Assembly: GCA_946413695.1 (NCBI GenBank) | Contig: CAMKLV010000005.1 | Coordinates: 1-64,000, forward strand | Reading direction: 5' to 3' | DNA length: 64,000 nucleotides | From: Firm-04 sp946413695 | Lineage (GTDB): Bacteria; Bacillota; Clostridia; Oscillospirales; Ruminococcaceae | Shown: positions 40,284-48,895 of the stretch, one piece after another | How positions within the stretch are numbered: position 1 is the first letter of the stretch | How the letters are laid out: each line of letters begins with the position of its first letter | Position numbers and translations under genes: made by a program | The notes under the pieces: generated by a model | The model's database searches: none | Seen by the model: the letters and a program-made list of their open reading frames with translations, nothing else | Told to the model about the DNA's origin: nothing

Positions 40284-41395
40284 GAAGCGTTTTTCCTTTC
40301 AAATTGTAGCGTTATATGCCGGACATTGCCCGGATGTGCTCGATCCCTGAGCGGCTTGAGCGATAACACCGTGAGGCGCGGATCTGCGGCGGCAAGGCGC
40401 ATCAGTTCCGGCGAGACAAATGCCGTCACGATAATCACTGCGGTATTCTGGTTGGCGGCGAGGAACCGCCGGAGCATTTTGGGGAATTTGCAGGCGATCG
40501 TATCCGGCAGTGCTGCGAGCATGCGCAGCAGATGCCGCAGACCGTCTGTGCCGCTGACAACCTTCGATTCCGCCGGTGCCTGCCCGATGACCGTGTTTGC
40601 CATCAGCCGGACGGGCAGATGCATGCGCTCCGCATTGCCGAGCAGTGCCGCGCAGAGCCGGATTTCATCCTCAAACAGTGCGCGGTCGGAGAGTTTGTCG
40701 CGGTCGGTCTCGCGCGTTTCGAGATTCAGCATCACTGTGATCTCCGGCGCCGCAGTCTCATGATACTGCCAGACCACGGGCTGCTCTGAGCGTGCCGATG
40801 CCGTCCAGCTGATGTCGCGGACTGCATCGCCGTCTGCATAGGGACGGATGCCGCAGATCGCAAAGCGGTCGGGGATGACTGATCGCCGCCGGATGATCTC
40901 GCCGCTGAACTGCTGCGGCAGCTCCGCAAGCGTGTTCAGATTCCGGACGGCAGGCAGGACGGTCAGGCGCGCGACAACCTCCGGCAGCGGGTTTGACCAT
41001 TCCGCCGTGCCGAACAGGTCACTGATGACAAGCACCACATGCGACACGGTGAACATGCCGCGCTTTGTGCAGGTCACGCGCCAGTGCCGCTCGATTTTTT
41101 TGTACGGAAACAGGCAGAAGCAGCTCGAGACGAATCTTGTCTCCTCGGAGACAGAGGATTGTCCGGATGCAAACTTCAATGAGGAATCTGTGGTCAGCTC
41201 TGCCTTGATCCACGGCAGCGGGATCGGCTTGCGGCTGATGATTGTCTCGATCAGCTCGACGGTATCGCCCTCTGTGACCTCATCTGCGGAGAACGCGAGC
41301 GTGTAGGTCAGCTTGCGGAATCCGAACCGTTCAATGAGCCGCTGCGTGAGCAGGACGGCAAGTCCGATGCTGAGCAGCAGGAGCACGAGAATCAT
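40280..41395 (-). CDS. DUF58 domain protein (MoxR partner)
   Basis: About 371 residues. Two N-terminal hydrophobic segments precede a beta-rich region and the DUF58 motif (GIRPYADGDAVRDISWTASARS, about residues 185-206), followed by a von Willebrand A-like part. DUF58 proteins are encoded beside MoxR ATPases and are thought to act in chaperone or complex-assembly roles. ATG 41395 overlaps the MoxR stop (ATGA) and its own stop overlaps the cohesin gene; the longer upstream extension is rejected. Confidence 0.85.
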   Translation of the reverse strand: MILVLLLLSIGLAVLLTQRLIERFGFRKLTYTLAFSADEVTEGDTVELIETIISRKPIPLPWIKAELTTDSSLKFASGQSSVSEETRFVSSCFCLFPYKKIERHWRVTCTKRGMFTVSHVVLVISDLFGTAEWSNPLPEVVARLTVLPAVRNLNTLAELPQQFSGEIIRRRSVIPDRFAICGIRPYADGDAVRDISWTASARSEQPVVWQYHETAAPEITVMLNLETRETDRDKLSDRALFEDEIRLCAALLGNAERMHLPVRLMANTVIGQAPAESKVVSGTDGLRHLLRMLAALPDTIACKFPKMLRRFLAANQNTAVIIVTAFVSPELMRLAAADPRLTVLSLKPLRDRAHPGNVRHITLQFERKNAS

Positions 41396-42357
41396 GTTTT
41401 GGGTACCTCGACACTGTTCACGATTTCCGTGAGGACGGCTTCTGAAGCCTGCCGGTCGGAGAGCAGACCGTCCGAAGCCTGCAGGCGGTGTCCGCAGACC
41501 GGTATCCACACCGCTTTGATGTCATCCGGCAGCAGATAGTCTCTGCCTTCCATTGCTGCGACCGCCTGCGCCGCATGACGCAGTGCAAGCGCGGCTCGGG
41601 TGCTCAGTCCGAAGCGCAGTTTGGAATGGCTGCGCGTTGCTTCGGCGAGTGAGAGCAGATAATCGAGCACTGCCTCAGAGGCGGTGACTGTTTTTACCGC
41701 AGCCTGCGCGGAAAGAAGCATCTGCGGCGTGATGACGGGCGTCAGCGATTCCAGCGGATCGGTCAGCTGACGGTCGGCGAGGATCGCACGCTCCTGACTG
41801 CGGTCGGGCGTGCCCATCGAAAGGCGCATGAAGAAACGGTCGAGCTGTGCTTCAGGCAGCGGGAATGTGCCCTGCAGTTCCACCGGATTCTGCGTTGCAA
41901 TGACAAAGAATGGCTCGGGCAGCGAATAGGTTTTGCCGCCGGCTGTCACCTGATGCTCTGCCATGCATTCGAGCAGACCTGCCTGCGAACGCGGCGCCAT
42001 ACGGTTGATTTCATCGGCGAGCAGCAGATTCGTGAACACGGGGCCCTGCCGGAATTCCATATGCCGCGCACCGGAGCCGTCCTGCTGCAGAATCTCGAAG
42101 CCCGTCAGGTCGGCAGGCATGAGATCGGGCGTACACTGCACACGGCGGCTGTCGCAGCCGGTCAGGATCGAAAACGCCTTGACGAGTGTTGTCTTGCCGG
42201 TGCCGGGAAGATCCTCCAGCAGGACATGTCCGCCGCAGAGCAATGCGGCAGTGAGCATGCGGAGTGTATCAGGTGCACCGATGATGACGCGGCCTGCGGC
42301 TTCGGTCAGCCTGCCGGTCAGTGCGGGAAGATCAGTGATGCGGATTACGTCTGCCAT
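41392..42357 (-). CDS. MoxR-family AAA+ ATPase
   Basis: A 321-residue AAA+ ATPase: Walker A LPGTGKTT (about 51-58), Walker B LLLADEINR (about 111-119), sensor 1 VIATQNP, and a C-terminal lid. MoxR proteins act with DUF58/VWA partners in maturation of protein complexes, often at the envelope. AAAGGAG precedes ATG 42357. First gene of the operon MoxR-DUF58-cohesin lipoprotein; the transglutaminase gene often found in such loci is absent here. Confidence 0.92.
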   Translation of the reverse strand: MADVIRITDLPALTGRLTEAAGRVIIGAPDTLRMLTAALLCGGHVLLEDLPGTGKTTLVKAFSILTGCDSRRVQCTPDLMPADLTGFEILQQDGSGARHMEFRQGPVFTNLLLADEINRMAPRSQAGLLECMAEHQVTAGGKTYSLPEPFFVIATQNPVELQGTFPLPEAQLDRFFMRLSMGTPDRSQERAILADRQLTDPLESLTPVITPQMLLSAQAAVKTVTASEAVLDYLLSLAEATRSHSKLRFGLSTRAALALRHAAQAVAAMEGRDYLLPDDIKAVWIPVCGHRLQASDGLLSDRQASEAVLTEIVNSVEVPKT

Positions 42358-42392
42358 ATTCGGCTCCTTTCACTTGGTGTGAGATATATTAT

Positions 42393-42421
42393 AGTATACC
42401 ATGCAGAGATGCATTTGTCAA
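42393..42421 (-). promoter_or_regulatory. Sigma-A promoter of the MoxR operon
   Basis: On the minus strand, TTGACA (42421-42416) and TATACT (42398-42393) have a 17-bp spacer. Confidence 0.8.
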
Positions 42422-42740
42422 ATATCATGATAGTGATATACTAGCTGTATAATCGAGCGTGCAATCTACAGAGGATAAATATTTAATCAAATTTAAGATT
42501 CAAATAACGAATTAGAAGAATCTTGCGATAAATAGCATCTTCAGCATATTTCACAAGCGCATATTTGATTTGTTATACAGAATGTCCAAGCAATAAGTGA
42601 AAGGATTGGCAAATGTTCGATATTTATTCATAGAATGTTCATAGTCTGTCCATATAATACAGGAAGTTTTCGTATATAATAAAAATGTCGGTTTCCGACT
42701 TCCGGCTGAGAGGGAACTGCCGGAAAAATTTTAACAAACC
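42422..42740. other. AT-rich intergenic region upstream of GH9
   Basis: There is no gene. Repeated AATGTT/GAATGT words occur at about 42576-42640, and two TATAAT boxes (42653-42658, 42675-42680) lack matching -35 hexamers. An AAATTTTAACAAAC word at 42726-42739 recurs upstream of the next GH9 gene. A promoter is expected here but I cannot define it. Confidence 0.4.
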
Positions 42741-42758
42741 TTTGAGAGGGGATTCCAT

Positions 42759-44894
42759 ATGAAAAAAAGAATGATCCACCGCGTCGGCGCTGCCTGTACG
42801 AGCGCCGTCATGTCGCTCGGCACCCTGATGGCTGTCGGCGCAGGCTCCCCGTTGTCTGTCAGCGCTGCTGACGGCGACAACTATGCAAAGCTGCTGCAGT
42901 ACAGCTTGTATTTCTACGATGCCAACATGTGCGGCAGCGATGTCCAGACACTCGGCGCAATGGAATGGCGCGGCAACTGCCACACCAACGATGAGGTTCC
43001 GGGCGGCTTCCACGATGCAGGTGACCACGTGATGTTCGGTCAGCCGCAGGGCTACACCGCTTCTACGCTCGGCTGGGCTTACTATGAGTTCAAGGATGCT
43101 TTTGAGGCAACCGGTCAGGGCGAACACCTCAAGGTCATCACCGATAAGTTCTGCAAGTTCTTCCGTGATGCTACGGTTCTGAACGGCAACAATGTCTCTA
43201 AGGTCCTCATCGAGAAGGGTGACGGCGATACCGATCACATGTACTGGGGCGCTCCTGAGCAGCAGGGCAGCAGAGGCAGAATGCTCTGGACAACCGGCGG
43301 CGCTGCAAACGTCACTGCACAGTACGCAGCGGCACTCGCAGCAAACTATGTCAACTTCGGCAATCCGGATGACCTCAAGTACGCAAAGGCACTCTATGAC
43401 TTTTCCAAGAGAGACACCGGCTTCTATTCTGCCGGCTCGTTCTATGAGGCAAAGTGGACAGGCTCGCAGGATGAGCTGAACTGGGCAGCAGGCTGGCTCT
43501 ATCTTGCAACCAAGGACGATACTTATAAGAATGATATCGCGAAGGCGGGTCAGGCTTATTCCAACCATTCCTGGGAAAGCGTCCAGCTCGGTGCAGGCAT
43601 CTTGAAGGGTGAGATCACCGGCGACTGGGGCAGCACAGGCTTCCTCAGCAACTTCAAGGGCGATAACTACTGCTTCCTCGAGAACTGGGAATGGGGCAGC
43701 GCAAGACATAACGCAACTGCACAGTTCTGCTCGCTGGTTGCTGCTAAGCACAACAAGGGCGATGCAAGCTGGGCAAAGGGTCAGATGCAGTACCTCACCG
43801 GCGACAAGGCATTCGCAAACGGTCAGACCTACTGCCTCGTCTGCGGTTTCAAGCCGAACGCTTCCAAGAACCCGCACCACAGAGCAGCTTCCGGCACCAA
43901 CAGTGCAGCGGCTGAGAATGACGGCGTTCAGAACAAGTACACCCTCGTCGGCGCTCTCTGCGGCGGTCCGACCAATGCACAGGGTGCATACCGTGACGTC
44001 CGTTCCGATTATCAGGCAAACGAGGTCGCACTGGACTACAATGCAGGCTTCGTCGGCGCAGCAGCAGGTCTCTATCACTTCTACAAGACCGGTCAGATCG
44101 ACACCAGCATCACCGGCGTGAAGAAGATCTATAACGGCAAGGGCAGCACGGACGGCCCGCAGCAGACCACACCGTCTTCTGAGGAGACCAAGCAGGATAC
44201 CACCAAGCAGCCGTCTTCGGATAACAATCCGGGCAGCGGCTCCGGCGGCAGCCTGACCTTTACCAAGGCAACCGATATCGACAGCAATCCGAAGTGGGTT
44301 GCACAGACCAACGGCTCGACCAAGGTTACATTCAAGCTCAAGACCAACTCCAATGATACCGAGGCGAACGGCTGCTACGAGATCAACGGCAAGATGACCG
44401 AGTGGAAGGCAAGCCCCTCCGGCGGTGAAATGACCGTTGAGGCAGAGGTTCCGTCCGGCGCAAGCGAGATCTATCTCACCGTCTGGTGGCCGACTTCCGC
44501 AACGCTCGAGAGCGTGACCGGCAACGGCAGCGGCAGCAGCCAGCCCCAGCAGACCGAACAGCCGAAGCAGACCACGCCGGAGGTCACCACAACCACTACC
44601 ACCACGACAACTACTACCACCACTACTACGACTACCACCACAACCACTCCGCCGACTGAGCCGGAAAGAGATGTGGCATCCATGTTCGGTGATGCAAACT
44701 GCAGCGGCAAGGTTGACGTTTCGGATGCAGTTATGGTTGCACGTTTTGCAGCTGAGGACAGCTCTGTCAGACTGAGCAATATCGGACGCCTCAATGCAGA
44801 CGTCACGCATGACGGCAATATCCACAGCGATGATGTCATCAAGATCCTGAAGTATGTTGCAAAGCTCATCTCCGCAGATGACCTTGCACACTGA
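42759..44894 (+). CDS. GH9 enzyme with unassigned beta module, poly-Thr linker and dockerin
   Basis: A 711-residue secreted enzyme. Signal peptide about 1-36. GH9 domain (about 40-450) with HDAGDHVMF (Asp86, Asp89), a CGFKPNASKNPHHRAAS region, and DYNAGF near the acid Glu. Next is a linker and a module of about 90 residues (497-588), likely a beta-sandwich carbohydrate-binding module I cannot place; the CBM75-80 type families of ruminococci are candidates. A linker with 21 consecutive Thr (610-630) and a dockerin (about 645-705: GDANCSGKVDVSDAVMVARF) follow. It is probably an endo-beta-glucanase. The ribosome site is GAGAGGGGATT. Tandem with the GH9 gene at 45060. Confidence 0.92.
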   Translation: MKKRMIHRVGAACTSAVMSLGTLMAVGAGSPLSVSAADGDNYAKLLQYSLYFYDANMCGSDVQTLGAMEWRGNCHTNDEVPGGFHDAGDHVMFGQPQGYTASTLGWAYYEFKDAFEATGQGEHLKVITDKFCKFFRDATVLNGNNVSKVLIEKGDGDTDHMYWGAPEQQGSRGRMLWTTGGAANVTAQYAAALAANYVNFGNPDDLKYAKALYDFSKRDTGFYSAGSFYEAKWTGSQDELNWAAGWLYLATKDDTYKNDIAKAGQAYSNHSWESVQLGAGILKGEITGDWGSTGFLSNFKGDNYCFLENWEWGSARHNATAQFCSLVAAKHNKGDASWAKGQMQYLTGDKAFANGQTYCLVCGFKPNASKNPHHRAASGTNSAAAENDGVQNKYTLVGALCGGPTNAQGAYRDVRSDYQANEVALDYNAGFVGAAAGLYHFYKTGQIDTSITGVKKIYNGKGSTDGPQQTTPSSEETKQDTTKQPSSDNNPGSGSGGSLTFTKATDIDSNPKWVAQTNGSTKVTFKLKTNSNDTEANGCYEINGKMTEWKASPSGGEMTVEAEVPSGASEIYLTVWWPTSATLESVTGNGSGSSQPQQTEQPKQTTPEVTTTTTTTTTTTTTTTTTTTTTPPTEPERDVASMFGDANCSGKVDVSDAVMVARFAAEDSSVRLSNIGRLNADVTHDGNIHSDDVIKILKYVAKLISADDLAH

Positions 44895-44951
44895 TTGATC
44901 TCATCGAATGGTACATATTGCGTGAAAACGTTATAATTTCAGATTCGGGCA

Positions 44952-44978
44952 CGGATACGGCTTTTATAGCCGTATCCG
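44952..44978 (+). terminator. Hairpin between the tandem GH9 genes
   Basis: CGGATACGGCT pairs with AGCCGTATCCG (11 bp, 5-nt loop) but no T-run follows. It may be an mRNA 3'-end stabiliser or weak terminator. Confidence 0.45.
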
Positions 44979-45059
44979 CGTTCGCATATACACAGATTGG
45001 TGCAAATTTTAATAAACGCACCAAAATAAAGGCGGAAAACGCCAAAGGGGAGGTTTCTT

Positions 45060-46874
45060 ATGTATCATTCCGCGAAAAACAAAAAGACAACTGCTGCAAT
45101 CCTGAGCGCCGCGATGCTGTTAAGCTGCGGCAATGCACTTGCAGCACCGGTCACTGCAGCCGGAGAATCGAACAATTATACCGAGGCGCTTGCGATGTCT
45201 CTGTATTTTTACGATTCCAACGCCTGCGGTTCCGGTATCACGGACGGTCCGCTGACATGGCGCGGCGACTGTCACACCTATGACGGACAGGCAAGTGTCG
45301 GCAGTCTCGACGGTGCGGCAAAAGCCGTTGTCGATCCGGACGGTGACGGCAAGGTCGATCTCGACGGCGGCTATCACGATGCAGGCGACCATATCAAATT
45401 CAACCTGACAATCGGCTTTTCGATGAGCAGCCTTGCGCTCTCGGAGTATCTGAATCCCGGCGTTTACAAGCAGGCGAGATGCTTTGATCATTTGCAGTAT
45501 GTGCTTCGCCGCGGTGCGGATTTCATGATGAAATCGACATTCCTGAATGACAGCGGCGAGGTTGTCGCGGTTGCGGGAACGGTCGCGAACGGCGATATTG
45601 ACCACGGTCAGTTTTTGCCGCCGGAGGAGCAGACCTATCAGCGCGATGTCTACTGGCTGACTGCCTCCGACAACAATTCCGCTGTCTGCTGCGAAATGGC
45701 GGCGGGTCTTGCGGGCAGCGCATACATCTTTCAGGATACTGATCCGCAGTATGCGGCAAAGTGCATCAAATATGCAAAGGCGCTGCTGGCGTTCGGTCAG
45801 AAACATGTCGGCAACAACTGCGCCGGAATGAGCTTCTATTCCACCGATGCGATGTATCAGGATGAGGAGGCAATGGCTTCGGCGTGGCTCTTTGCGCTCG
45901 GCGAAGGCGACAAGCCCTCGAGAACCCCGAAGAACGGCGACTACGGCGGGATCGGTGACTGGTACAGATATTCCTGGGACAAGGTCTGGCAGGGTTATGC
46001 TGCACTGATGTATAAGGCGACCAAGGATACCGCCTTTAAGGATGAGCTGATCTATGAGGTCAAGAATGCAGGCGGTGTTGCGGCAGGCAAGTATAACGGC
46101 GACGGCTGGGGCGCGGCGCGCTATAACTGTGCGCTTCAGATGAGCGCGCTTGCAATCGCGGACGGTGATGCATCCTCGGAGTATGCGACCGGCGCAAAAT
46201 GGCAGATGGACTACATCCTCGGCGGCAATCCGCTCGGTTACAGCTTCCTGCTCGGCTACGGCGACAAATGGCCGACCCACATCCACCACCGTGCGGCGCA
46301 GCACCTGAAACAGGGTGAATCGCTCGTGAACAATCCGGAAGTGAAGTTCACGAATTACGGCACGCTCGTCGGCGGCATTGATGCTTCCGGCAACTATCAG
46401 GATCACTCCGACAAGTATCAGTATACCGAGCCGGCGCTCGATTACAACGGCTGCTTTGCACTTGCCTGTGCAGGTCTTTGCAGACTCTACGGCGGTGATG
46501 AATCTGCGATGGCTGCTCTTGCCAAGAGTGCTTCGGAGATCAACGAAAACTTCGATTTCGGCGGTGAACCGCTCATTTTTGATGAGACCACCACAACACC
46601 GGTCACCACCACAACAACATCCGAAACCACAACAACCACAACCGTCTCCGAGACAACCGCACCCTTCGGAAAGCTGGAACTCGGCAATGTCAACTGCGAT
46701 GACCGCGTGGATGTTTCCGATGCGGTGCTGCTCGCGCGCTATAAGGCTGAGGATCAGAAGGCGCTGATCTCTGCGCAGGGCAAGCTGAATGCCGATGTCG
46801 ATCAGAACGGCGCGCTGAACGGTGAAGACGTTACGCTCATTTTGAAGTATATTGCCAAGCTGATCACATTCTGA
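45060..46874 (+). CDS. GH9 cellulase with dockerin
   Basis: A 604-residue secreted enzyme. GH9 domain (about 38-480) with YHDAGDHIKF (catalytic Asp pair), THIHHRAAQ and LDYNGCF near the acid Glu. A Thr-rich linker (about 503-535) leads to a dockerin (about 540-600: GNVNCDDRVDVSDAVLLARY). There is no accessory CBM. The signal peptide contains LLSC at residues 20-23, so lipid attachment is conceivable, although an ordinary ALA-A cleavage site follows. GGGGAGG precedes ATG 45060. It lies 165 bp after the previous GH9 and shares an upstream word with it. Confidence 0.9.
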   Translation: MYHSAKNKKTTAAILSAAMLLSCGNALAAPVTAAGESNNYTEALAMSLYFYDSNACGSGITDGPLTWRGDCHTYDGQASVGSLDGAAKAVVDPDGDGKVDLDGGYHDAGDHIKFNLTIGFSMSSLALSEYLNPGVYKQARCFDHLQYVLRRGADFMMKSTFLNDSGEVVAVAGTVANGDIDHGQFLPPEEQTYQRDVYWLTASDNNSAVCCEMAAGLAGSAYIFQDTDPQYAAKCIKYAKALLAFGQKHVGNNCAGMSFYSTDAMYQDEEAMASAWLFALGEGDKPSRTPKNGDYGGIGDWYRYSWDKVWQGYAALMYKATKDTAFKDELIYEVKNAGGVAAGKYNGDGWGAARYNCALQMSALAIADGDASSEYATGAKWQMDYILGGNPLGYSFLLGYGDKWPTHIHHRAAQHLKQGESLVNNPEVKFTNYGTLVGGIDASGNYQDHSDKYQYTEPALDYNGCFALACAGLCRLYGGDESAMAALAKSASEINENFDFGGEPLIFDETTTTPVTTTTTSETTTTTTVSETTAPFGKLELGNVNCDDRVDVSDAVLLARYKAEDQKALISAQGKLNADVDQNGALNGEDVTLILKYIAKLITF

Positions 46875-46884
46875 GGATATGTTT

Positions 46885-46925
46885 CGCAATCGCGCACGGT
46901 GCATGCCTGCGCGATTGCGGTTTGT
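46885..46925 (+). terminator. Probable terminator of the GH9 gene
   Basis: CGCAATCGCGCA (46885-46896) pairs with TGCGCGATTGCG (46908-46919), followed by a short T-rich stretch. Confidence 0.6.
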
Positions 46926-46962
46926 CATGATTTTGAACAAAAGATTGCAGGAGGACTTCCGC

Positions 46963-47856
46963 ATGCAGAACACAAGCAATGCTGAACAAATCGAAAAACG
47001 TGTAAAGGGCAGAAAAATCTGGCGGCGCATCGGAATCTGGATGCTGCTGATTCTGCTCTTTGCTGCAATGGCATACGGCGCAAACAACCGCATCGAGGTC
47101 ACAAAATATACATACGAAACAGATGCGCTTTCGGTTTCGTTCAACGGCTTCCGCATCGTGCAGCTCACCGATCTGCACAACAAGGTGTTTGCCGAGAAAA
47201 ATGAGGTGCTGCTGCGGGAAGTGCGCGCGCTGGAGCCGGATATCATTGTGCTGACCGGTGACTTCATTGACGCGAGCAATCACACGAATGTAGCGGATGC
47301 GCTGCTGTTCATGCAGCAGATTCCGGATGTCGCGCCGACTTACTATGTCTACGGCAATCACGAGCATTATCTCCCGAAGGATGTGCTCTCCTCATTCGAG
47401 GAGAAGATCACAGAATACGGCGTGCATTTTCTCTACAATGAGACCGTGCAGATCGAGTCACAGACCGGACAGACTTTCTCGCTGATCGGGCTCGATGATC
47501 TGTCGCTGCAGGCGAATATCCTGAAAACGCTTGCGGACGAGGCGCCGGATGACTTTCAGGTTTTGCTGGCGCATGAGCCGCAGTATCTGCGCGATTACTA
47601 TGCGGAGACCGGCGTCGATCTGGTGTTCGCCGGTCATACGCACGGCGGGCAGTGGCGGATTCCGTTTACGCATCAGGGACTCTACGCGCCGGATCAGGGC
47701 TTTCTGCCGGAATATTCCGACGGTGTATTTACCGAGGGCGGTACGACGATGTATCTGAGCCGCGGACTCGGAAACAGCGGCTTTCCGCTCCGCCTGTTCG
47801 ATCATCCCGAGATTGTCTGCGTGACGCTGCAGACAGTTCCCGCGGAGCAGTCGTGA
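46963..47856 (+). CDS. Membrane-anchored metallophosphoesterase
   Basis: About 297 residues. An N-terminal transmembrane anchor (about 22-42) precedes an external calcineurin-like phosphoesterase domain with all metal motifs: LTDLHNK, LTGDFID, YGNHEHY, LLAHEP, and AGHTHGGQW. It resembles YkuE/YaeI-type enzymes, some of which act on lipid-linked phosphates. AGGAGG lies 8 nt before ATG 46963; the earlier in-frame start at 46879 is rejected. The asparaginase gene begins 13 bp downstream. Confidence 0.88.
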   Translation: MQNTSNAEQIEKRVKGRKIWRRIGIWMLLILLFAAMAYGANNRIEVTKYTYETDALSVSFNGFRIVQLTDLHNKVFAEKNEVLLREVRALEPDIIVLTGDFIDASNHTNVADALLFMQQIPDVAPTYYVYGNHEHYLPKDVLSSFEEKITEYGVHFLYNETVQIESQTGQTFSLIGLDDLSLQANILKTLADEAPDDFQVLLAHEPQYLRDYYAETGVDLVFAGHTHGGQWRIPFTHQGLYAPDQGFLPEYSDGVFTEGGTTMYLSRGLGNSGFPLRLFDHPEIVCVTLQTVPAEQS

Positions 47857-47869
47857 TCGGGGGCTTGTG

Positions 47870-48895
47870 ATGCGGATTGCTTTGATTCTGACGGGCGGCA
47901 CGATTTGCAGCCGCGCCGGTTCCGACGGGACACGCCGCAGCGATGTCGGGACGGCTTCAACCGTCCTTGAGCAGCACTACCGGCTTGCACATCCGTATTC
48001 CTCGGTGGAATTTGATGTGCAGATGCCGCTGAATGCGCTGAGTGAGGATTTGACACCGGATGACTGGTGTACGCTGCTGCGGACAATTGCGGCGCTCGAT
48101 CTCAAACGCTATGACGGGATCATCATTGCACACGGCACGGATACGCTCGATCAGACCGCCGCGATGCTCTCCGCCGCGCTCCTCGGGATTCCGGTGCCGG
48201 TGATGCTCGTTTCGGCAATCGAGCCGCTCGGTGAGCCGCAGACGAACGGACACGCGAATTTTGAGGCGGCGGTCAAACTGATCTGTAAGCATCTTGCGGG
48301 CGGCGTCTGGGTGATTTATGAGAACAGCGACGGCTATATGTATCTGCACCGCGGGTTCGATCTGCTGCCGTGTCAGCATGAGAGCCGCTCCTTTTACAGC
48401 GACACGATGCAGAAAATCAATGCTGTGCTGGATGCCGCACCGATCCATAAAAAAAGCACCTGCTTTGATTTGCAGATGCTTGCGGCACATGCCAAGGCTG
48501 CGCCGGAGATTATGCTGATCCGTCCCTACAACGGGCTGCGCTATGATAAACTGCCGCTCGAAGATGCGGCGGCGGTTGTGCACGGCACGTATCACTCGGA
48601 GACGGCAAATTCGGTGCGGTTTTCGCCCTATGCCGTCCAGACGCTGATTCAGCGCTGCCGGAGCTATGGGATTCCGTGTTATCTTGCGCCGTGTCAGGAG
48701 CAGAACCAGAGCTACGGTTCGGGGTACGATCTGGTGCAGGAGGGCGCAATCCCGCTCGGGCACATGACGCTTGCCTTTGCCTACGGTGCGGTCTGGACAG
48801 GCTGTCTGCTCGGGCTTTCCGGTGAGCAGCTCACGAGCCGCGTCCGGCAGATGCGTCAGTCGCTGGAAAGCCAGCTCTTTCGCTGCTGCATGTAA
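47870..48895 (+). CDS. L-asparaginase (type I-like)
   Basis: About 341 residues of the asparaginase/glutaminase fold. The first catalytic Thr motif ILTGGTI is at about residues 6-12 and the second, AHGTDTLDQTA, at about 87-97. No signal peptide is present, consistent with a cytosolic enzyme making aspartate and ammonia. Start: ATG 47870 with GGGGG upstream; GTG 47867 is an alternative. Its last 40 bp overlap the 3' end of the convergent DUF4416 gene. Confidence 0.88.
   Translation: MRIALILTGGTICSRAGSDGTRRSDVGTASTVLEQHYRLAHPYSSVEFDVQMPLNALSEDLTPDDWCTLLRTIAALDLKRYDGIIIAHGTDTLDQTAAMLSAALLGIPVPVMLVSAIEPLGEPQTNGHANFEAAVKLICKHLAGGVWVIYENSDGYMYLHRGFDLLPCQHESRSFYSDTMQKINAVLDAAPIHKKSTCFDLQMLAAHAKAAPEIMLIRPYNGLRYDKLPLEDAAAVVHGTYHSETANSVRFSPYAVQTLIQRCRSYGIPCYLAPCQEQNQSYGSGYDLVQEGAIPLGHMTLAFAYGAVWTGCLLGLSGEQLTSRVRQMRQSLESQLFRCCM

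Noticed and set aside
44471..44869. Poly-valine minus-strand ORF opposite the GH9 linker
   Set aside because: It is the reverse complement of the threonine codon run and not a gene.
45120..47279. 719-codon frame antisense to GH9 and the phosphoesterase
   Set aside because: It spans two well-supported genes and an intergenic terminator on the other strand and has no recognisable motif.
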